Shown here piece by piece: positions 20,188 through 31,395 of a stretch of 64,000 nt of DNA. Every line of letters begins with the position of its first letter. Position 1 is the stretch's first letter. The stretch is from the NCBI GenBank assembly GCA_014621425.1, contig JAANBB010000001.1:620001-684000 (forward strand), in the 5' to 3' direction. The notes under the pieces are model-generated. The model made no database searches. It had not been told where the DNA came from and was given only the letters and a program-made list of their open reading frames with translations. The stretch is from Cylindrodendrum hubeiense (lineage: Eukaryota > Ascomycota > Sordariomycetes > Hypocreales > Nectriaceae). The translations under genes and the position numbers were made by a program.

Positions 20188-23135
20188 TTAACTCTTGTCC
20201 TTCTTGTTCGTTTTCAGCTTCGCTACTACTCTGCTCAAAAAGTGTCGATCTCCTCCCTCCTGCTTTTTCCCTTGTTTAGCATCCGAATTCTTTATTCGTT
20301 TTCCATTTTCCCCACCTCCAACCAGCTTCTTGTCAGCAGGTCCGTAGCCATGTTTCTCTAGCAACAGGAGGACCTCAGTAAACCATTCTGTGTCATCACC
20401 ATGGTTATTATAAGGTGACGATGTGTGACCTTCACCAATAGCCTCCTGGAACGTGAATCTTTGAACAACATCGTACATCGATTCGCCAAATGCTGTTGCG
20501 TACTGGGCATCACTGACCTCGAGGATGAATTTAATAGTCTCGAGTCTCTCATGCTGCAATGTTTCCAAGTAGTTTGACGGGTTGAAATTGAGGTTCGCAT
20601 CGAGGTGCATTGATTGACGATCCCAAAATATAGCGCTCTCTAAAAGAGATAATCTTTTTGGTTTATGAACCAAGAGCGACCTGTCTTCAAGGATCTTGTT
20701 TTTGACGTAAAAAGTGAAACCAGCCCGTGCAGCAGCACCAATAAAAGAGCACTCAACGTCGATTAGTTTGTCGAAATTATCGTAAAGCCAAGGGTGTACA
20801 GAAAACGAATTGGGATTCGATTTTGAAAATTTTCTGGTAATGATCTTTCCGGGAGAGGTATTCGCGAGGGCTTTTGCTGCTTTATAGACGCCATCTAGAG
20901 CTTCGCTAATGCGTTCCTCTGAAGCTCGATTCGAGTGCATTGCACCCCATGCATATGAGAACGAAATATAGACCTGGGTAAAAACTTGGTGACTATCATA
21001 GTTCGGGAAAGCTGTTATGGGTAATGGCGAATATATTGTTGAGGATTCCAACAAGTTCAGATTGGGCTCGAAGTCAGCGGGTGACTTCGAGCAAATCTCG
21101 TCCCACATGCTCTTCTCTTTTATCCACTCTGATGCGGAACGGTGAAGGAAATCAACTCCTATCGATGACAACTCACAGATGCCCCGCGTGTGGCCATCGA
21201 GCATCCTCTTCATCACCTTGCGTATGCCCTGATTTGTTTTAGAATCCATGACGACGCTCGGGTTTCCCCCCATGGCCAGCCAGAAAGTCTCGACATTAAG
21301 TTGCGGAATGCATACACAGAGAAGCTGAAATATCTTTGATGCAGTGGCCAGTTTATCAGGCGGAATAGAGCGCCATATGTTTTTATACAGCCCCTTAATA
21401 TCGCTTGGGATCTCAGCAAGCTTCTCCTTCAGGTGTGGCAGTGATGGCATATCAATAATGGTCGATAGAAGAGCCTGCACAACAAGATGGACCCAGAGGA
21501 AAACTCCTTCTGCCCTATCGACGATTTCTTTGAGCAGCAAGCTCGCCTCGACGGGGAAGACTTCAGAAAGATCCTGGAACGCGACAGAATTCTCGAACTC
21601 GGTCTGCACGAAATGCTCGATATCTCTAAAAGTTAGACTCTGCATCGTCAGCGAGGAGTCTTTTCTAAATGCATCAGAAAAGACATTCCAGGGCCGGCTT
21701 GAGACGCAGACTTTGATATGATACCGCATGACAACATCCTTGATCCAGTCAACCAGGACACTAGGAGAATCACCCTCTTCACCAAACTCGTCCAATCCAT
21801 CAATGAAAAAGACAAGTTGGAAATCTTTTCCGTGGTACGAACAGAGAGCTTCAAACGACTCCTTCAGTTCTGGCCATTTCCATTCTGGAGCAACGGTGTC
21901 ACTTCCCAGAAGGTTGTACAGTGCCCACCGTCTTGGTGCCACCACAGGAATAAGATCATGACTGGCAGACAGGCACTGGTGGAGTATGGTACGAACTAGT
22001 CCTTCTTGTGACTTCTCTTCTTTAGAACCAGGGTTCCAGAAAAAGAAGCCGCCCATTATGAGTGGAATGTCTCCAGTGTAGTCCTTCAAATTGGCTTCGA
22101 GTTGCGGGTTCTGAAAGATATATTTCATGAGCGTTGACTTTCCAGAACCCGGTTTGCCAGTGATCCAGTAGACGAAATCGTCCTTTTTCTGAAGCCACTT
22201 GGGGAAACTTGGCCACTTCAGCTCTTCCCCATTCTCATCGAATTGCTCGTCCCGGAAGATCCATTTACACGTGTTCGCATATGCTTCAGGAATCGCTTCT
22301 TTTCTTGCATATATCTTACGAAAAGATAAACTGCTGAGAATCTTTATACTGATCGGCAAATCGCCAGCATTCGGCACCTCTACCGTTTGAGAGAAATCAA
22401 ATAAACCACCACCATGACTGTTGACCCAGGACTTCCAATCGATGCCCCAGAGAATTTCAATGAGTTCCGCATTCTTTCGACCGAACTGGTTGTTGTTATC
22501 TTGGACCGTCATCTGCATAAGCTCCTTGGCAAACAGCTGGGCCGTATCATCGCGACGGTCAAGCTTTTTAGCGATCTGGTCGAGACGATCCTTCAAGTCG
22601 CCATGCCTCTTGCCATCTTGCCTTGTCTCCTCCCTAGACAGCGGGTTAGCTTTCTGAGCGATGTGGTTTTGGATGTTGCGACATACCAGACAGAGACAAG
22701 TGTCGCAATCGTTATCTGAGACCGGATTTCCAATAGACTCTCCTTCAGAGCCTCAATCTCACTCTTCTTCCAAATCGCTTTAAGAGCGGAAGCAAAGCTG
22801 TTTGCCGCAGTGCTGATTTTGCTGGTTCCGGGCTTGTTTGCTTGTAGGTCCGTGATGGCTGACTTCAGTTTGTTACTGGCGTCGATAGATCGTGCCGACA
22901 GGCCTCGCAGGGTGGATTCTGATGCCGAGGATGCAGATGGTGTATTTGCTAGGCATTCTTGCAGCTGCTCGCTGAGTTTGGACAACTCATCTGACAGTGT
23001 CGCCAGCTCGACATCTCGCGTGGTACGGCCCGATGCACTCTGGTAGATCTCGATTGTATCGGACAGAACACGTGCGCCAAAGTCGACTAGGCCGATAACA
23101 GCGGCTGCCGTCTGGAACGCGGTTATAGGGTCCAT
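20188..23135 (-). CDS. STAND/NLR-like NTPase with Helo-like N-terminus and NACHT domain
   Basis: Exons 23135-22687 and 22633-20188 give 964 residues. The N-terminus (MDPITAFQTAAAVIGLVDF, then a helical region to about 150) matches the Helo-like/fungal STAND N-terminal helical type found on incompatibility and programmed-cell-death receptors. The NACHT core has a Walker A GKPGSGKST at 309-317, a Walker B FFIDGLDEF at about 425-433 and CVSSRPW (sensor arginine). It is followed by LTFRDIEHFV and the winged-helix-like LLKEIVDRAEGVFLWVHLVV segment, which is standard in fungal NACHT proteins. I see no WD40, ankyrin or TPR repeats at the C-terminus; instead there is a helical region and a lysine-rich tail. 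Likely role: intracellular non-self or stress sensor. It neighbours a HET-domain gene read in the same direction. Confidence 0.9.
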
Positions 23136-24259
23136 TTTGACGATGGCCTGTTGGTGCGGAGTTTAATTTCAGCGTTCGGCGGATGATGATGAAAAGGAAA
23201 ATAAGAGGCAGCCCGTGAGTCAGCAAGAACCAATCAAGTTCAAGATTTATATCAGGCTGCGCCTCCGCGACTCGTCAGCAGGATGTACCTGTATGAGACA
23301 GAGGCAAATCTGTCGCTGCGCAAAGAAGCCTGGAGGAACGAAGCTGGATTTGGCTGGTTGAACCTGCACCCGAATCTGTTGAAGGCAAATTACTTTTTTC
23401 TTGCTGTGCCTGTTCACCTTTTGTTGGAGTAATTTAAGTTGGCAGGCAGATGATTTCTTGGGCGATTTAGCTCCGAAATCCCAAGCGCCTTATGGGTGAG
23501 TGGTTGGGTGAGATACTCAGCAGTTTTCCAAAAAAGAGAAAAAGAGAAAAGAAGCTGTTAGATATAAGCCTTACTAACATTGCAGTAAGGGGAATCTCCT
23601 TTTATGCAAATGGCGCAGTCGGTAAATTCATCAATAACTCTAAATAATATTTGTTAACCTACTCCCCTTAACCCTCGTGCGCGAAGCCATGAAGATAGTA
23701 TAGATTGTAGCTACATGCACACGAGTAGCAGGTTAAAATGTGGTTGAATTGAAAGTATCTAAGCTGGTTGGCCTCCCTGAGACATCTTTTATCTTCAAAG
23801 CTGCATACTAAAAGTGGTGTTCGGTGGGGGGAATTCTGGAGATTACGGGGGATCATAATCGCGTTACTCACAAGCCACTTCCTCCAACGCCGAGTGCCTG
23901 CTATGCTACGTGTGAAAGGTTTTACCAGAAGTGAGCGTTGGTGTAATCACTCTTGAAAATCGATGATCGTAATTGACTTCAGTACCTCCATGTAGCTTTC
24001 AGTTTTAGGGAAGGGGAAATACGTGAACAAGGAAAGTTGGCAAGTCGTTCCTAGAAAGGCTAGCGCGGTCGCAACGAGCGCGCATCCTCTCATACGATGA
24101 GAGGTCATACAACCGCGACGAGACGACCTATACGCGTACTGAGAGGGAGCAAGAAGCCCCATTTAACACAACAGAAGGAGATAAATGACAATTGGCTGCG
24201 CGATCAGTCTTATCGCAAGTATGAAAAAGTATTTCCGTGTCTCATGCCCTTAACATGCT
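23136..24259. other. Intergenic between STAND and HET genes
   Basis: About 1.1 kb without a supported gene. It includes a purine-rich run at 23535-23555 and a perfect 8-base hairpin (24086-24104) close to the stop of the HET gene. Small open frames here lack coding character. Confidence 0.4.
24086..24104. repeat. Perfect inverted repeat, 8-base arms and 3-base loop
   Basis: The sequence cctctcat-acg-atgagagg forms a perfect stem. Outer words cgcggt (24064-24069) and accgcg (24112-24117) are also complementary and could extend it. It lies about 160 bases past the stop codon of the minus-strand HET gene, so a 3'-end role or a remnant of a small element are both possible. Confidence 0.35.
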
Positions 24260-26371
24260 CTAGATGATGCGTATAGAATGCAATCCGTCTCGATATTCAA
24301 GGCATGGTAATTGCGACTCACTCGGGCTTCTCGTTAGGATCCTCGCTAGGATCCTCGCTTTCATCTTTTCACTCCAGACCCAGGCAAGGCCGATGCGGCG
24401 AAAAGTTCCTGTCTCTCCTTCAACCATCTTGAACAGCAGTATAAACATATCTCCTCCGAATTCCGACCTAGCGCACATAGAAAACAACAATCCTTTAGCA
24501 TTCTCGTCCATAAAGTCTTCCTGGAGAATATCAAGCCTCACTAGCGGCTCCCCATCTTTCGGCGATGCTTCCTCGAGGACATTGACCTTTTCATCATCTA
24601 ACAACATATCCCAATAGTAGCCTCCGCCCGGCGCAATTTTTTTGCGTTTTAAAGCTGTCTTTTTGAGGATCCCACGAAGCCGTAGCCAACCATCGCGAAT
24701 TTCAGCAGTCTTATCGCTTGTCCAATAATCGAGATGGTAGTCTTCAACCGTAATGAACGAATCTTGAATTCGTGGATCGCCAGGAAAGACCGGGCCGTCA
24801 ATTGAAGCCCAGGACCAAGTAGGAGCACGATATTCTTTAGGCCGCGTCCAACGTCCAGGCTGATGATTGTCCCGTACCATCCACAGCAGTTCACCTTCTA
24901 GATACTGACGCCACATACCAGCAACGTAGTCGTCCTGTAACATCTCAGCCATACTTTTGGCAATACCGGAACACCCAATGAACTTATCGCTGGGAACTGT
25001 GAGCGCAGAAGCTGTATACAGTTCCACAATACGAAACCACAGTAAATGAGGAGTGGAATAACCCTTAATCTCATGTTGCTTGTACCGAACCACTCGACTC
25101 ATATAATCGGATGAATCTATCAGTTTAAATCTAGCATCCGTTGATGTCGAGAGGGCAAGCGGCAAACCTTCAGGATAGATTTCTGCGGCGTCTTTCTCGA
25201 AGCACTCCCAGATGAGTTGTCGCCTGCCGAAGTGGAGAATCCGAGGGGCTAGGAAGCGCTCCTGAAGAACCCATCCTCGTTTGTTCACCACGGCGTTTGA
25301 GACCTCCAATTCCCAGAACTTATAATCTGAAAGGATAAACCGTTCTGTGGGCTTTATAATACCGTCCACACACATGGCCATCTCTACCACTTGGGGATTA
25401 AGCAAACGGGGATCTCTGCTGTTGAAAATTGACTGAGAATTATCGGGGGTATCGGCCGCCGAGATGTTGCAAAATGAATTCGAGTATACATTCTTCATAA
25501 GAGAAGACTCGTGCTGCCAATCTTCGATGTTTCCCTTGCCTTGGAAGATGCAGAGGGAATCAATCCAAATATATCTTACGCCCAAATGGCGGCAGATGGA
25601 AATAGCATCCCGGAAGACTTGAGGTAGGGTAGATAAGGGAACCCCTTCGAGCAGCTGTGGATACGTCTCTTTTGTTAATACTATATGGTCGATAGGCCCC
25701 CAGCGATGAGTTAGTGTCATGTATTGCCCAGTAGGAGTTGTTTGATCCGTCTCTAGCAAGCGCACTATTGATACGTTATTGAGGTCGAAGGAGAGCAGGC
25801 GTGTCGGGTACCAGGCCTTCTCGCCAACGGGCTTTTTGCATCGTTCATGATGCGTCGTACATTCTCTGACCCAATCCTTGGCCAAAGACAATGTCTCTGG
25901 AGATTGCGTACTCTGGGCGAGATGATGTTCGAGGTTTGAACTTGCTCCTACGGCAATATTAGCTTCAGGGTCAATCCTAGAAGAAGTGTGCAGCCACCGA
26001 CCCTTGACGGGTTCAAGAAGAAAACTCGCTTTGAAGCGGGTAATGGCAGGCTTGTTGTATGCAACCTGTAGGAGGTAGCAGCCAGAATGACCATAAAGCT
26101 TCCCATCATCCAAATCGGTACTTGTAAGACAGGGTTGCACTGATTCAACGGTGCAATTGGTGTCTGGAGGCCCCATTCCTTCGCACAAAGTGCTAGAGAG
26201 AAGCTCATGCTCTTGGGCACTCAGAGCCTCCCAGAAACGATTGCAGATATAACATCCCTCGTGAACAGATTGCTGCAGACTCTGGTACGTCTGGTGATGT
26301 GGATGAGATACCCGGGCGGAGGCCAAGCAAGCTCCCATCTGGAGGCAATCCTGGCAGTTTGAACAGAGCAT
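24260..26371 (-). CDS. HET-domain protein (heterokaryon incompatibility type)
   Basis: A single exon of 703 residues. The N-terminus is cysteine-rich (CSNCQDCLQMGAC, CYICNRFW), a possible metal-binding head seen on many HET proteins. The HET domain runs from about 218 (YMTLTHRWGP) through FRDAISICRHLGVRYIWIDSLCIFQG, DWQHESSLMKNVYSNSFCNISAAD to RGWVLQERFLAPRILHFGRRQLIWEC, the three blocks that define PF06985. The region after it has the usual WRQYLEGELLWMVRD and PTWSWASIDGPV segments. Such proteins trigger death of fused incompatible cells in fungi. A 12-base in-frame duplication near the C-terminus gives the repeated residues ARIL-ARIL. Position beside a STAND gene fits a recognition locus. 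Confidence 0.92.
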   Translation of the reverse strand: MLCSNCQDCLQMGACLASARVSHPHHQTYQSLQQSVHEGCYICNRFWEALSAQEHELLSSTLCEGMGPPDTNCTVESVQPCLTSTDLDDGKLYGHSGCYLLQVAYNKPAITRFKASFLLEPVKGRWLHTSSRIDPEANIAVGASSNLEHHLAQSTQSPETLSLAKDWVRECTTHHERCKKPVGEKAWYPTRLLSFDLNNVSIVRLLETDQTTPTGQYMTLTHRWGPIDHIVLTKETYPQLLEGVPLSTLPQVFRDAISICRHLGVRYIWIDSLCIFQGKGNIEDWQHESSLMKNVYSNSFCNISAADTPDNSQSIFNSRDPRLLNPQVVEMAMCVDGIIKPTERFILSDYKFWELEVSNAVVNKRGWVLQERFLAPRILHFGRRQLIWECFEKDAAEIYPEGLPLALSTSTDARFKLIDSSDYMSRVVRYKQHEIKGYSTPHLLWFRIVELYTASALTVPSDKFIGCSGIAKSMAEMLQDDYVAGMWRQYLEGELLWMVRDNHQPGRWTRPKEYRAPTWSWASIDGPVFPGDPRIQDSFITVEDYHLDYWTSDKTAEIRDGWLRLRGILKKTALKRKKIAPGGGYYWDMLLDDEKVNVLEEASPKDGEPLVRLDILQEDFMDENAKGLLFSMCARSEFGGDMFILLFKMVEGETGTFRRIGLAWVWSEKMKARILARILTRSPSESQLPCLEYRDGLHSIRII

Positions 26372-27117
26372 TATTGAGGTGTTGTGGAACAGTTTTCTCC
26401 TTGTATGATGTTGGTTGAGACGGGAATAAACAGGAGAGAGGGGGAAATCGAAATGAAGTGATGATAGTGATTGCTTTTAGTTTCGTGGCGCGTGTCAATC
26501 AACTCTGTCAGACAGGGGAGTCGGAGCTGACCGGAGGTCCGGGACGGCTGAGATGGATGTGATTTGTTCGCGAGGCGCTTTCTCTGTGACTGGGCGCCAA
26601 AGGCACACCTGCCGCAGCCATTCCCACAACAGTATTCAAGGGTATCTGTAGCTTTGGCCGCTTAAGGAAGGGCCCGAGTGGCGCTCTATGTGCATGTAGA
26701 GAGACGGGAAGTAGTGGGGAGAGGGGGAGCCCGGTGCGTGGATTCTGAAAAGGCCAATAGAGATGCGAGATGCAAATAGGTAGCGGCTCTCACCAAGGCT
26801 ACAGCAAATCAAAGTGTAAAAATAAGCGCTAACAACAAAGGGTGGTGGGCCCACACGAGCTGACACATTGAGGGGGCCGATCAGAAGCGAGAACGACAGC
26901 CTAAGCACTTTCATCACTTCGTTCGATCCTCTCTTCGTTCCTCAAGGCACATTGGCAGATTATTTGCGCCAATCCTGCAGGGTGTGTAGGATAATTAGTC
27001 TGACTAGGCTTCACAATCGGCTTGCCAAAACAGTACCCCAGTTCACATGCACCCGCTTCATAACCTCTGAGCGTCGTAGAATTTGAGAGCTCTGATATTT
27101 ACACTTTCTCTAATCTC
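26372..27117. other. Intergenic: HET gene promoter and 3' flank of the deiminase gene
   Basis: About 746 bases. Open frames on both strands are short and lack recognisable domains. Nothing else is supported. Confidence 0.4.
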
Positions 27118-28239
27118 TTAGATAACTGGGACCTGCTGTGTTGCACAGTGGATGCCACCACCTAGCTTTGGTAGCATGTTGATATCAACCTGTACCACTT
27201 TTCGAGAAGGGAAATATTCACGAAAATGCTCAAACGCTTCGTCGTCCGCCTCTCCAACTCCAAATCGCGGTAATATCAACCCCCCATTGACCACAAGGTA
27301 GTTAGCATAGGACGCAATCGTCTCATGAAAATCGTCTCCAGAGATTTTTGTGAGGTCAGGCTCAAGAACCTCCATGATCCGCAACGGCCTTCCCTGTGAG
27401 TCTGTCTCTTGATCGAGGATGCTCTTCGCTTCTCTATATGTGTTGATTACTTTTTTATCGGCGTTGGCGGGCGGTTTTCCTAGCAACACAGTTCCCGGAC
27501 AGAGGAATCGCGCAAGTGCATCGATGTGATAATCGGTGAGTTCGTAGCCCTTGAGTCCTGGGAGCCATACTGTTTTCTTGACTCCCAAAGTAAGCCTGAA
27601 GTGGTCTTCGAGATGTTGCTTGCTTAATCCCGGGTTTCGATTGGGGTTGACAATCGAACTTTCAGTCGCCAATAACGTCCCTTCGCCATCGACCTCTATA
27701 CCACCGCCTTCGGCTTGGAATGGAGCAGCGAGGAATGGAGTTCCCATTGTTGAGGCAATCTTCTCAGACACAGCCTCATCGCCATCTCGGGGAAGCTTCC
27801 CGCCCCAGTAGTTAAAGTTCATGCCGAGTGCCGTAGTCAGGCCATTTCGAACATCCTTGATAAATATCGGCCCAGTATCACGGACCCAGAGTTGGCTCGC
27901 TTCTAAAGCGATGACAGTGACATTTTGAGAGACGGTTCCTTGAGCCAACTCCACATTTTGAGGCTGTGTGTACATCGTGACGGGTTCAAACTGTGCTATT
28001 GCATTTGCAATAGCCGAGACTTCCCGACGCGCGGCTCGCAATACTTTTTCGTCGGGAATTGAGGCGAAATCTGGCCACACGGTGATAGTCTTCGAATGTG
28101 GTTCCCACTCTGCTGGCATGGTATGAAGAGATCTGAGTCCATGATTACAGTAGGGTCGTGGCGTGATTTTTATTAGTGGCGTCCATCTGGGCAGCTTTTG
28201 TCCGAAGTTAGCGTTAAGTTTCGACCATCGGAAGGCCAT
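27118..28239 (-). CDS. Agmatine deiminase / peptidylarginine-deiminase-like (PAD_porph) family protein
   Basis: A single exon. From the ATG at 28239 it is 373 residues; a start at 28275 would add 12. The core follows the agmatine deiminase fold: MPAEWEPHSKTITVWP at the front, LWVRDTGPIFI with the catalytic aspartate, EGGGIEVDGEGTLLATESSIVNPNRNPGLS, ELTDYHIDALARF with the catalytic histidine, and the nucleophilic cysteine in GGGIHCATQQVPV near the C-terminus. The enzyme would hydrolyse agmatine to N-carbamoylputrescine and ammonia, as in bacterial and plant polyamine synthesis. The first 45-50 residues are basic and precede the conserved MPAEW start of bacterial enzymes, so this may be a mitochondrial presequence. 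Fungal copies are patchily distributed, so bacterial origin is possible. Confidence 0.9.
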   Translation of the reverse strand: MAFRWSKLNANFGQKLPRWTPLIKITPRPYCNHGLRSLHTMPAEWEPHSKTITVWPDFASIPDEKVLRAARREVSAIANAIAQFEPVTMYTQPQNVELAQGTVSQNVTVIALEASQLWVRDTGPIFIKDVRNGLTTALGMNFNYWGGKLPRDGDEAVSEKIASTMGTPFLAAPFQAEGGGIEVDGEGTLLATESSIVNPNRNPGLSKQHLEDHFRLTLGVKKTVWLPGLKGYELTDYHIDALARFLCPGTVLLGKPPANADKKVINTYREAKSILDQETDSQGRPLRIMEVLEPDLTKISGDDFHETIASYANYLVVNGGLILPRFGVGEADDEAFEHFREYFPSRKVVQVDINMLPKLGGGIHCATQQVPVI

Positions 28240-28275
28240 GATGAACGATGAGAATATTTTAGGGGCGATGGTCAA

Positions 28276-29794
28276 GGAAAGGTGATGAACGAATGATGAC
28301 GCATGAGGATTGTCGAATGGTGGGAAGCCCGACAGTTGAAGTAAATACCAGATGCGACTGGCTCTCTTTCATCAGCTGACCGAGGCGCTAAGCGAAATGA
28401 TTTGAGCAAAATCACGTGCGCCTCTCAGCTTCTAGCAGAGGCGATGCATCAGCAATCTGTATCTTAACAGCCGAGGTTGGTCGGCTGATGAAACACATTC
28501 TCACTACGGCATCGGTTGAGAATATTAGGTCTTTAAGAGTAGCCTCAAATCTTGAAGAAGACCTGTCATGTTATACAATTCCCGATACTGTCAGGGATCT
28601 GCGTACCGAAAAGCTAGGTTTTATTATAGTATCTTAGACAAATAAGTGTGCGTTCGTCCTCTACATCTGTTTAGTACGTACTTCTAAAAGCATACCAGAC
28701 TATCTAGTTGCTCATTGTTCACAAATATTAGCTCTGTCCTTAACTCCGCTATGTATCAGATTTTGCTTACAATGATACTCATGGATTTGTGCAAATTAGG
28801 CCCGTAGATCTCGATCAATGGCGCTCAGATGGCAGTGAGTGATGACGTTGGTTATGCGTGCGAGAGAGATAATGCAGAGCTTGGGGTCAGCTACGGGGGT
28901 ATTATCAGTCAAAGGTTTCGTCAGTATGACCCAAAAGTTTTGTCAGTATGGCGCATCAAGTAAAGATCCTTGTTAGATCGTGCTTCGTGCATTCAATGTA
29001 CTGGCGGAGATGGATTAAATGGAAGCCGTGGTTTTTTCGCAAGGTGCGGGGAGGGGAGTGGTCACACACCAAATAGGTGGGTCATACCATCAAACCATTT
29101 GCCGGATCCCATAGTAAATATCAAGTATATAACTAGAGCACCAGTCTTTCATGATGAGCTTAGCTTCATATCATCTTCTTTCCCATGAGAGTTCATCCAG
29201 TCATCTAACTATATCAAGTAGCACAGGTGACTGGCTACACAAGCTGGCTCTCGGTGCGTGGTTTCTCATGGTGTGACTTTCTGTGCCGGCTTTGAACTTG
29301 TGACTAGTCTTACGCGATACGACATGCACCTTGTTGCAAGCTCAATACTGTGGATATCGGTCTGCGTCGTTATGGCCGGGGGGCGATGGGCCCTCAGACG
29401 CCACGCCTGATAAGGAACCCACAGATTGTGTGAGAATTGATGGTCAGAAGACAGGGGCAGCTAGGGCGCACATGGGTAAGGGGCCCATTACGCAAGTCGC
29501 CCGCATATAATGCACGGCCAACGCATAGTTTTGTGTGGTCCGCTTAACTAATTATTCACTGGTTGCATACTAGTCAGTATACGTGGCTTCAACATGGCGC
29601 TGGTTCGGCAAACGTGTTAATCCAGGGTTGTGGACATGGGGTTCTCCAAGTAAATGCGATTAGTCATAGAGTCCGCTCACCCGACACCGATAGTTATAGA
29701 AGAGAATGATAATATCAGCTTCCAAGCTCTTGAAATCCAATTGTGTTTGCCTGATGAATAATTTTATGCCCTTCGTTGACCCCACTACCGTACA
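28276..29794. other. Intergenic, 1.5 kb
   Basis: No supported gene. Around 28914-28953 the word GTTTYGTCAGTATGRC occurs twice, 22 bases apart. The stretch holds the promoter of the minus-strand deiminase on the left and of the plus-strand aldehyde dehydrogenase on the right. The rest has no pattern I recognise. Confidence 0.4.
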
Positions 29795-31395
29795 ATGAGC
29801 TCCATAACCGTACCGATTGCCACTGAGGCCTGTGCTTCCGGCATTAACCTGTTCAGTAATTTCCGCAACACCATCAATGGCAAACTTACTACCACCGAAG
29901 AGACTCGCCATGGCATCAACCCTGCCACTGGTGAACCTAACCCTCCCGTGCCTGTCTCCACACCCCAGGATGTCGACCAAGCCGTAAACGCCGCCAAGGA
30001 GGTCTTTGGATCATGGAGCAAGACGCCCTTCCAAGGGCGTAAGGAGTGTTTGCTAGCATTTGCGGACAAGCTTATTGAGAATGAGCAAGACCTCGCCAAA
30101 CTACTGGTGATGGAGCAGGGCAAACCTGTGAGATATTCCAGCCGTCACGTTATCTTTCCCACCAGATCAAATCGGGCTAATGTTAGAGTCGTCTAGTACG
30201 TGTGGGCATTGACTGAGGTTCGTGACGCTGTCCGATGGCTCCGCGCCTTTGCTGCCCTTGACCTCAAGGACGATATCATCCAAGAGGATGAGAAGTTGAA
30301 GGTTATCCGCCGTCACACTCCCCTTGGTGTCTCTGTTGGCATCATTCCCTGGAACTACCCTCTTTCACTGGCCTGTGGCAAGCTCGGCCCTGCAACCCTG
30401 GCCGGCAATCCTATCATCATCAAGCCCTCCCCTTTCACTCCCTACTGCGGCCTCAAGCTGGGAGAGATTGCTCAGGGTTGCTTTCCCCCTGGTGTTGTCC
30501 AAGTTCTTAGCGGCGATGACAATCTTGGACCCTGGTTGACCGCCCATCCTATCCCGGAGAAGATCTCTTTCACCGGCTCGACGGTTGTCGGCAAGAAGAT
30601 TATGGAATCTGCTGCCAAGACTATGAAACGGCTCACACTAGAGCTTGGTGGTAACGATCCCGCAATTGTCTGCAAAGATGTTGATGTCGTGGAAACTGCT
30701 CAGAAGGTGCGATTCAGTCCCTCCCTAAGTTCATCACCGTTTTGTTGAGCCCCAAAGCTGACTGATACCTGAAGATTGCCCACCTCTGTTTTCTCAACGC
30801 CGGCCAGATTTGCCTGGCCATTAAACGTGTATACGTCCATGAGGATATCCATGATGAGTTTCGCGATGCCATGGTCAGCTATGTTCAATCGCTGAAGGTT
30901 GGCGAAGGCCACGAGGAAAATGTCTTCATGGGGCCGATTCAGAATAAAACACAGTTCGAGCGCGTCAAGGGGTTCTTCTCCGATATTGAGAAAGAAAATT
31001 GGCAAGTCGCCGTTGGAGGCGTCAACGAGGACAAGCCTGGATATTTTATCACCCCTACGATCATTGACAGACCTGCCGACGACAGCCGCATTGTCGTGGA
31101 GGAGCAATTCGGTCCTATCATACCTCTTCTAAGTTGGAAGGAGGAGGATGACGTTCTCGCTCGGGCCAATGGAGCCCGCACGGGTCTTGGAGCTTCTGTT
31201 TGGTCTAAGGATGTGGAAAACGCAGGCCGCATGGCATGCCAGCTTGAGGCAGGCTCTGTCTGGGTTAATAACCACTTTGCGCTGCAACCACATATTTCTT
31301 ATGGAGGTCACAAGGAGAGCGGTGTTGGTATGGAGCTGGGTATGGGGGGTCTCCTCGCATTTTGCAATACTCAAATAGTATACTTGGCGAAATGA
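29795..31395 (+). CDS. NAD(P)-dependent aldehyde dehydrogenase
   Basis: Exons 29795-30127, 30197-30706 and 30775-31395 give 487 residues, normal for the superfamily. Catalytic and cofactor residues are in place: Asn164 in PWNYPLSLA, KPSPFTP for cofactor binding, FTGSTVVGKKI, Glu260 in LTLELGGND, Cys294 in NAGQICLAIKRV, and EEQFGPIIPLLSW near the end. It oxidises an aldehyde to the acid. The form resembles the short, betaine-aldehyde-like or salicylaldehyde-like fungal ALDHs often found in secondary-metabolite clusters (for example the FUS7 type), but the substrate is not determined. The first intron was set by phase; it turns a stop-containing read into GKP-YVWALTEVRDAVRWL. It stands alone between two long spacers. 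Confidence 0.92.
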
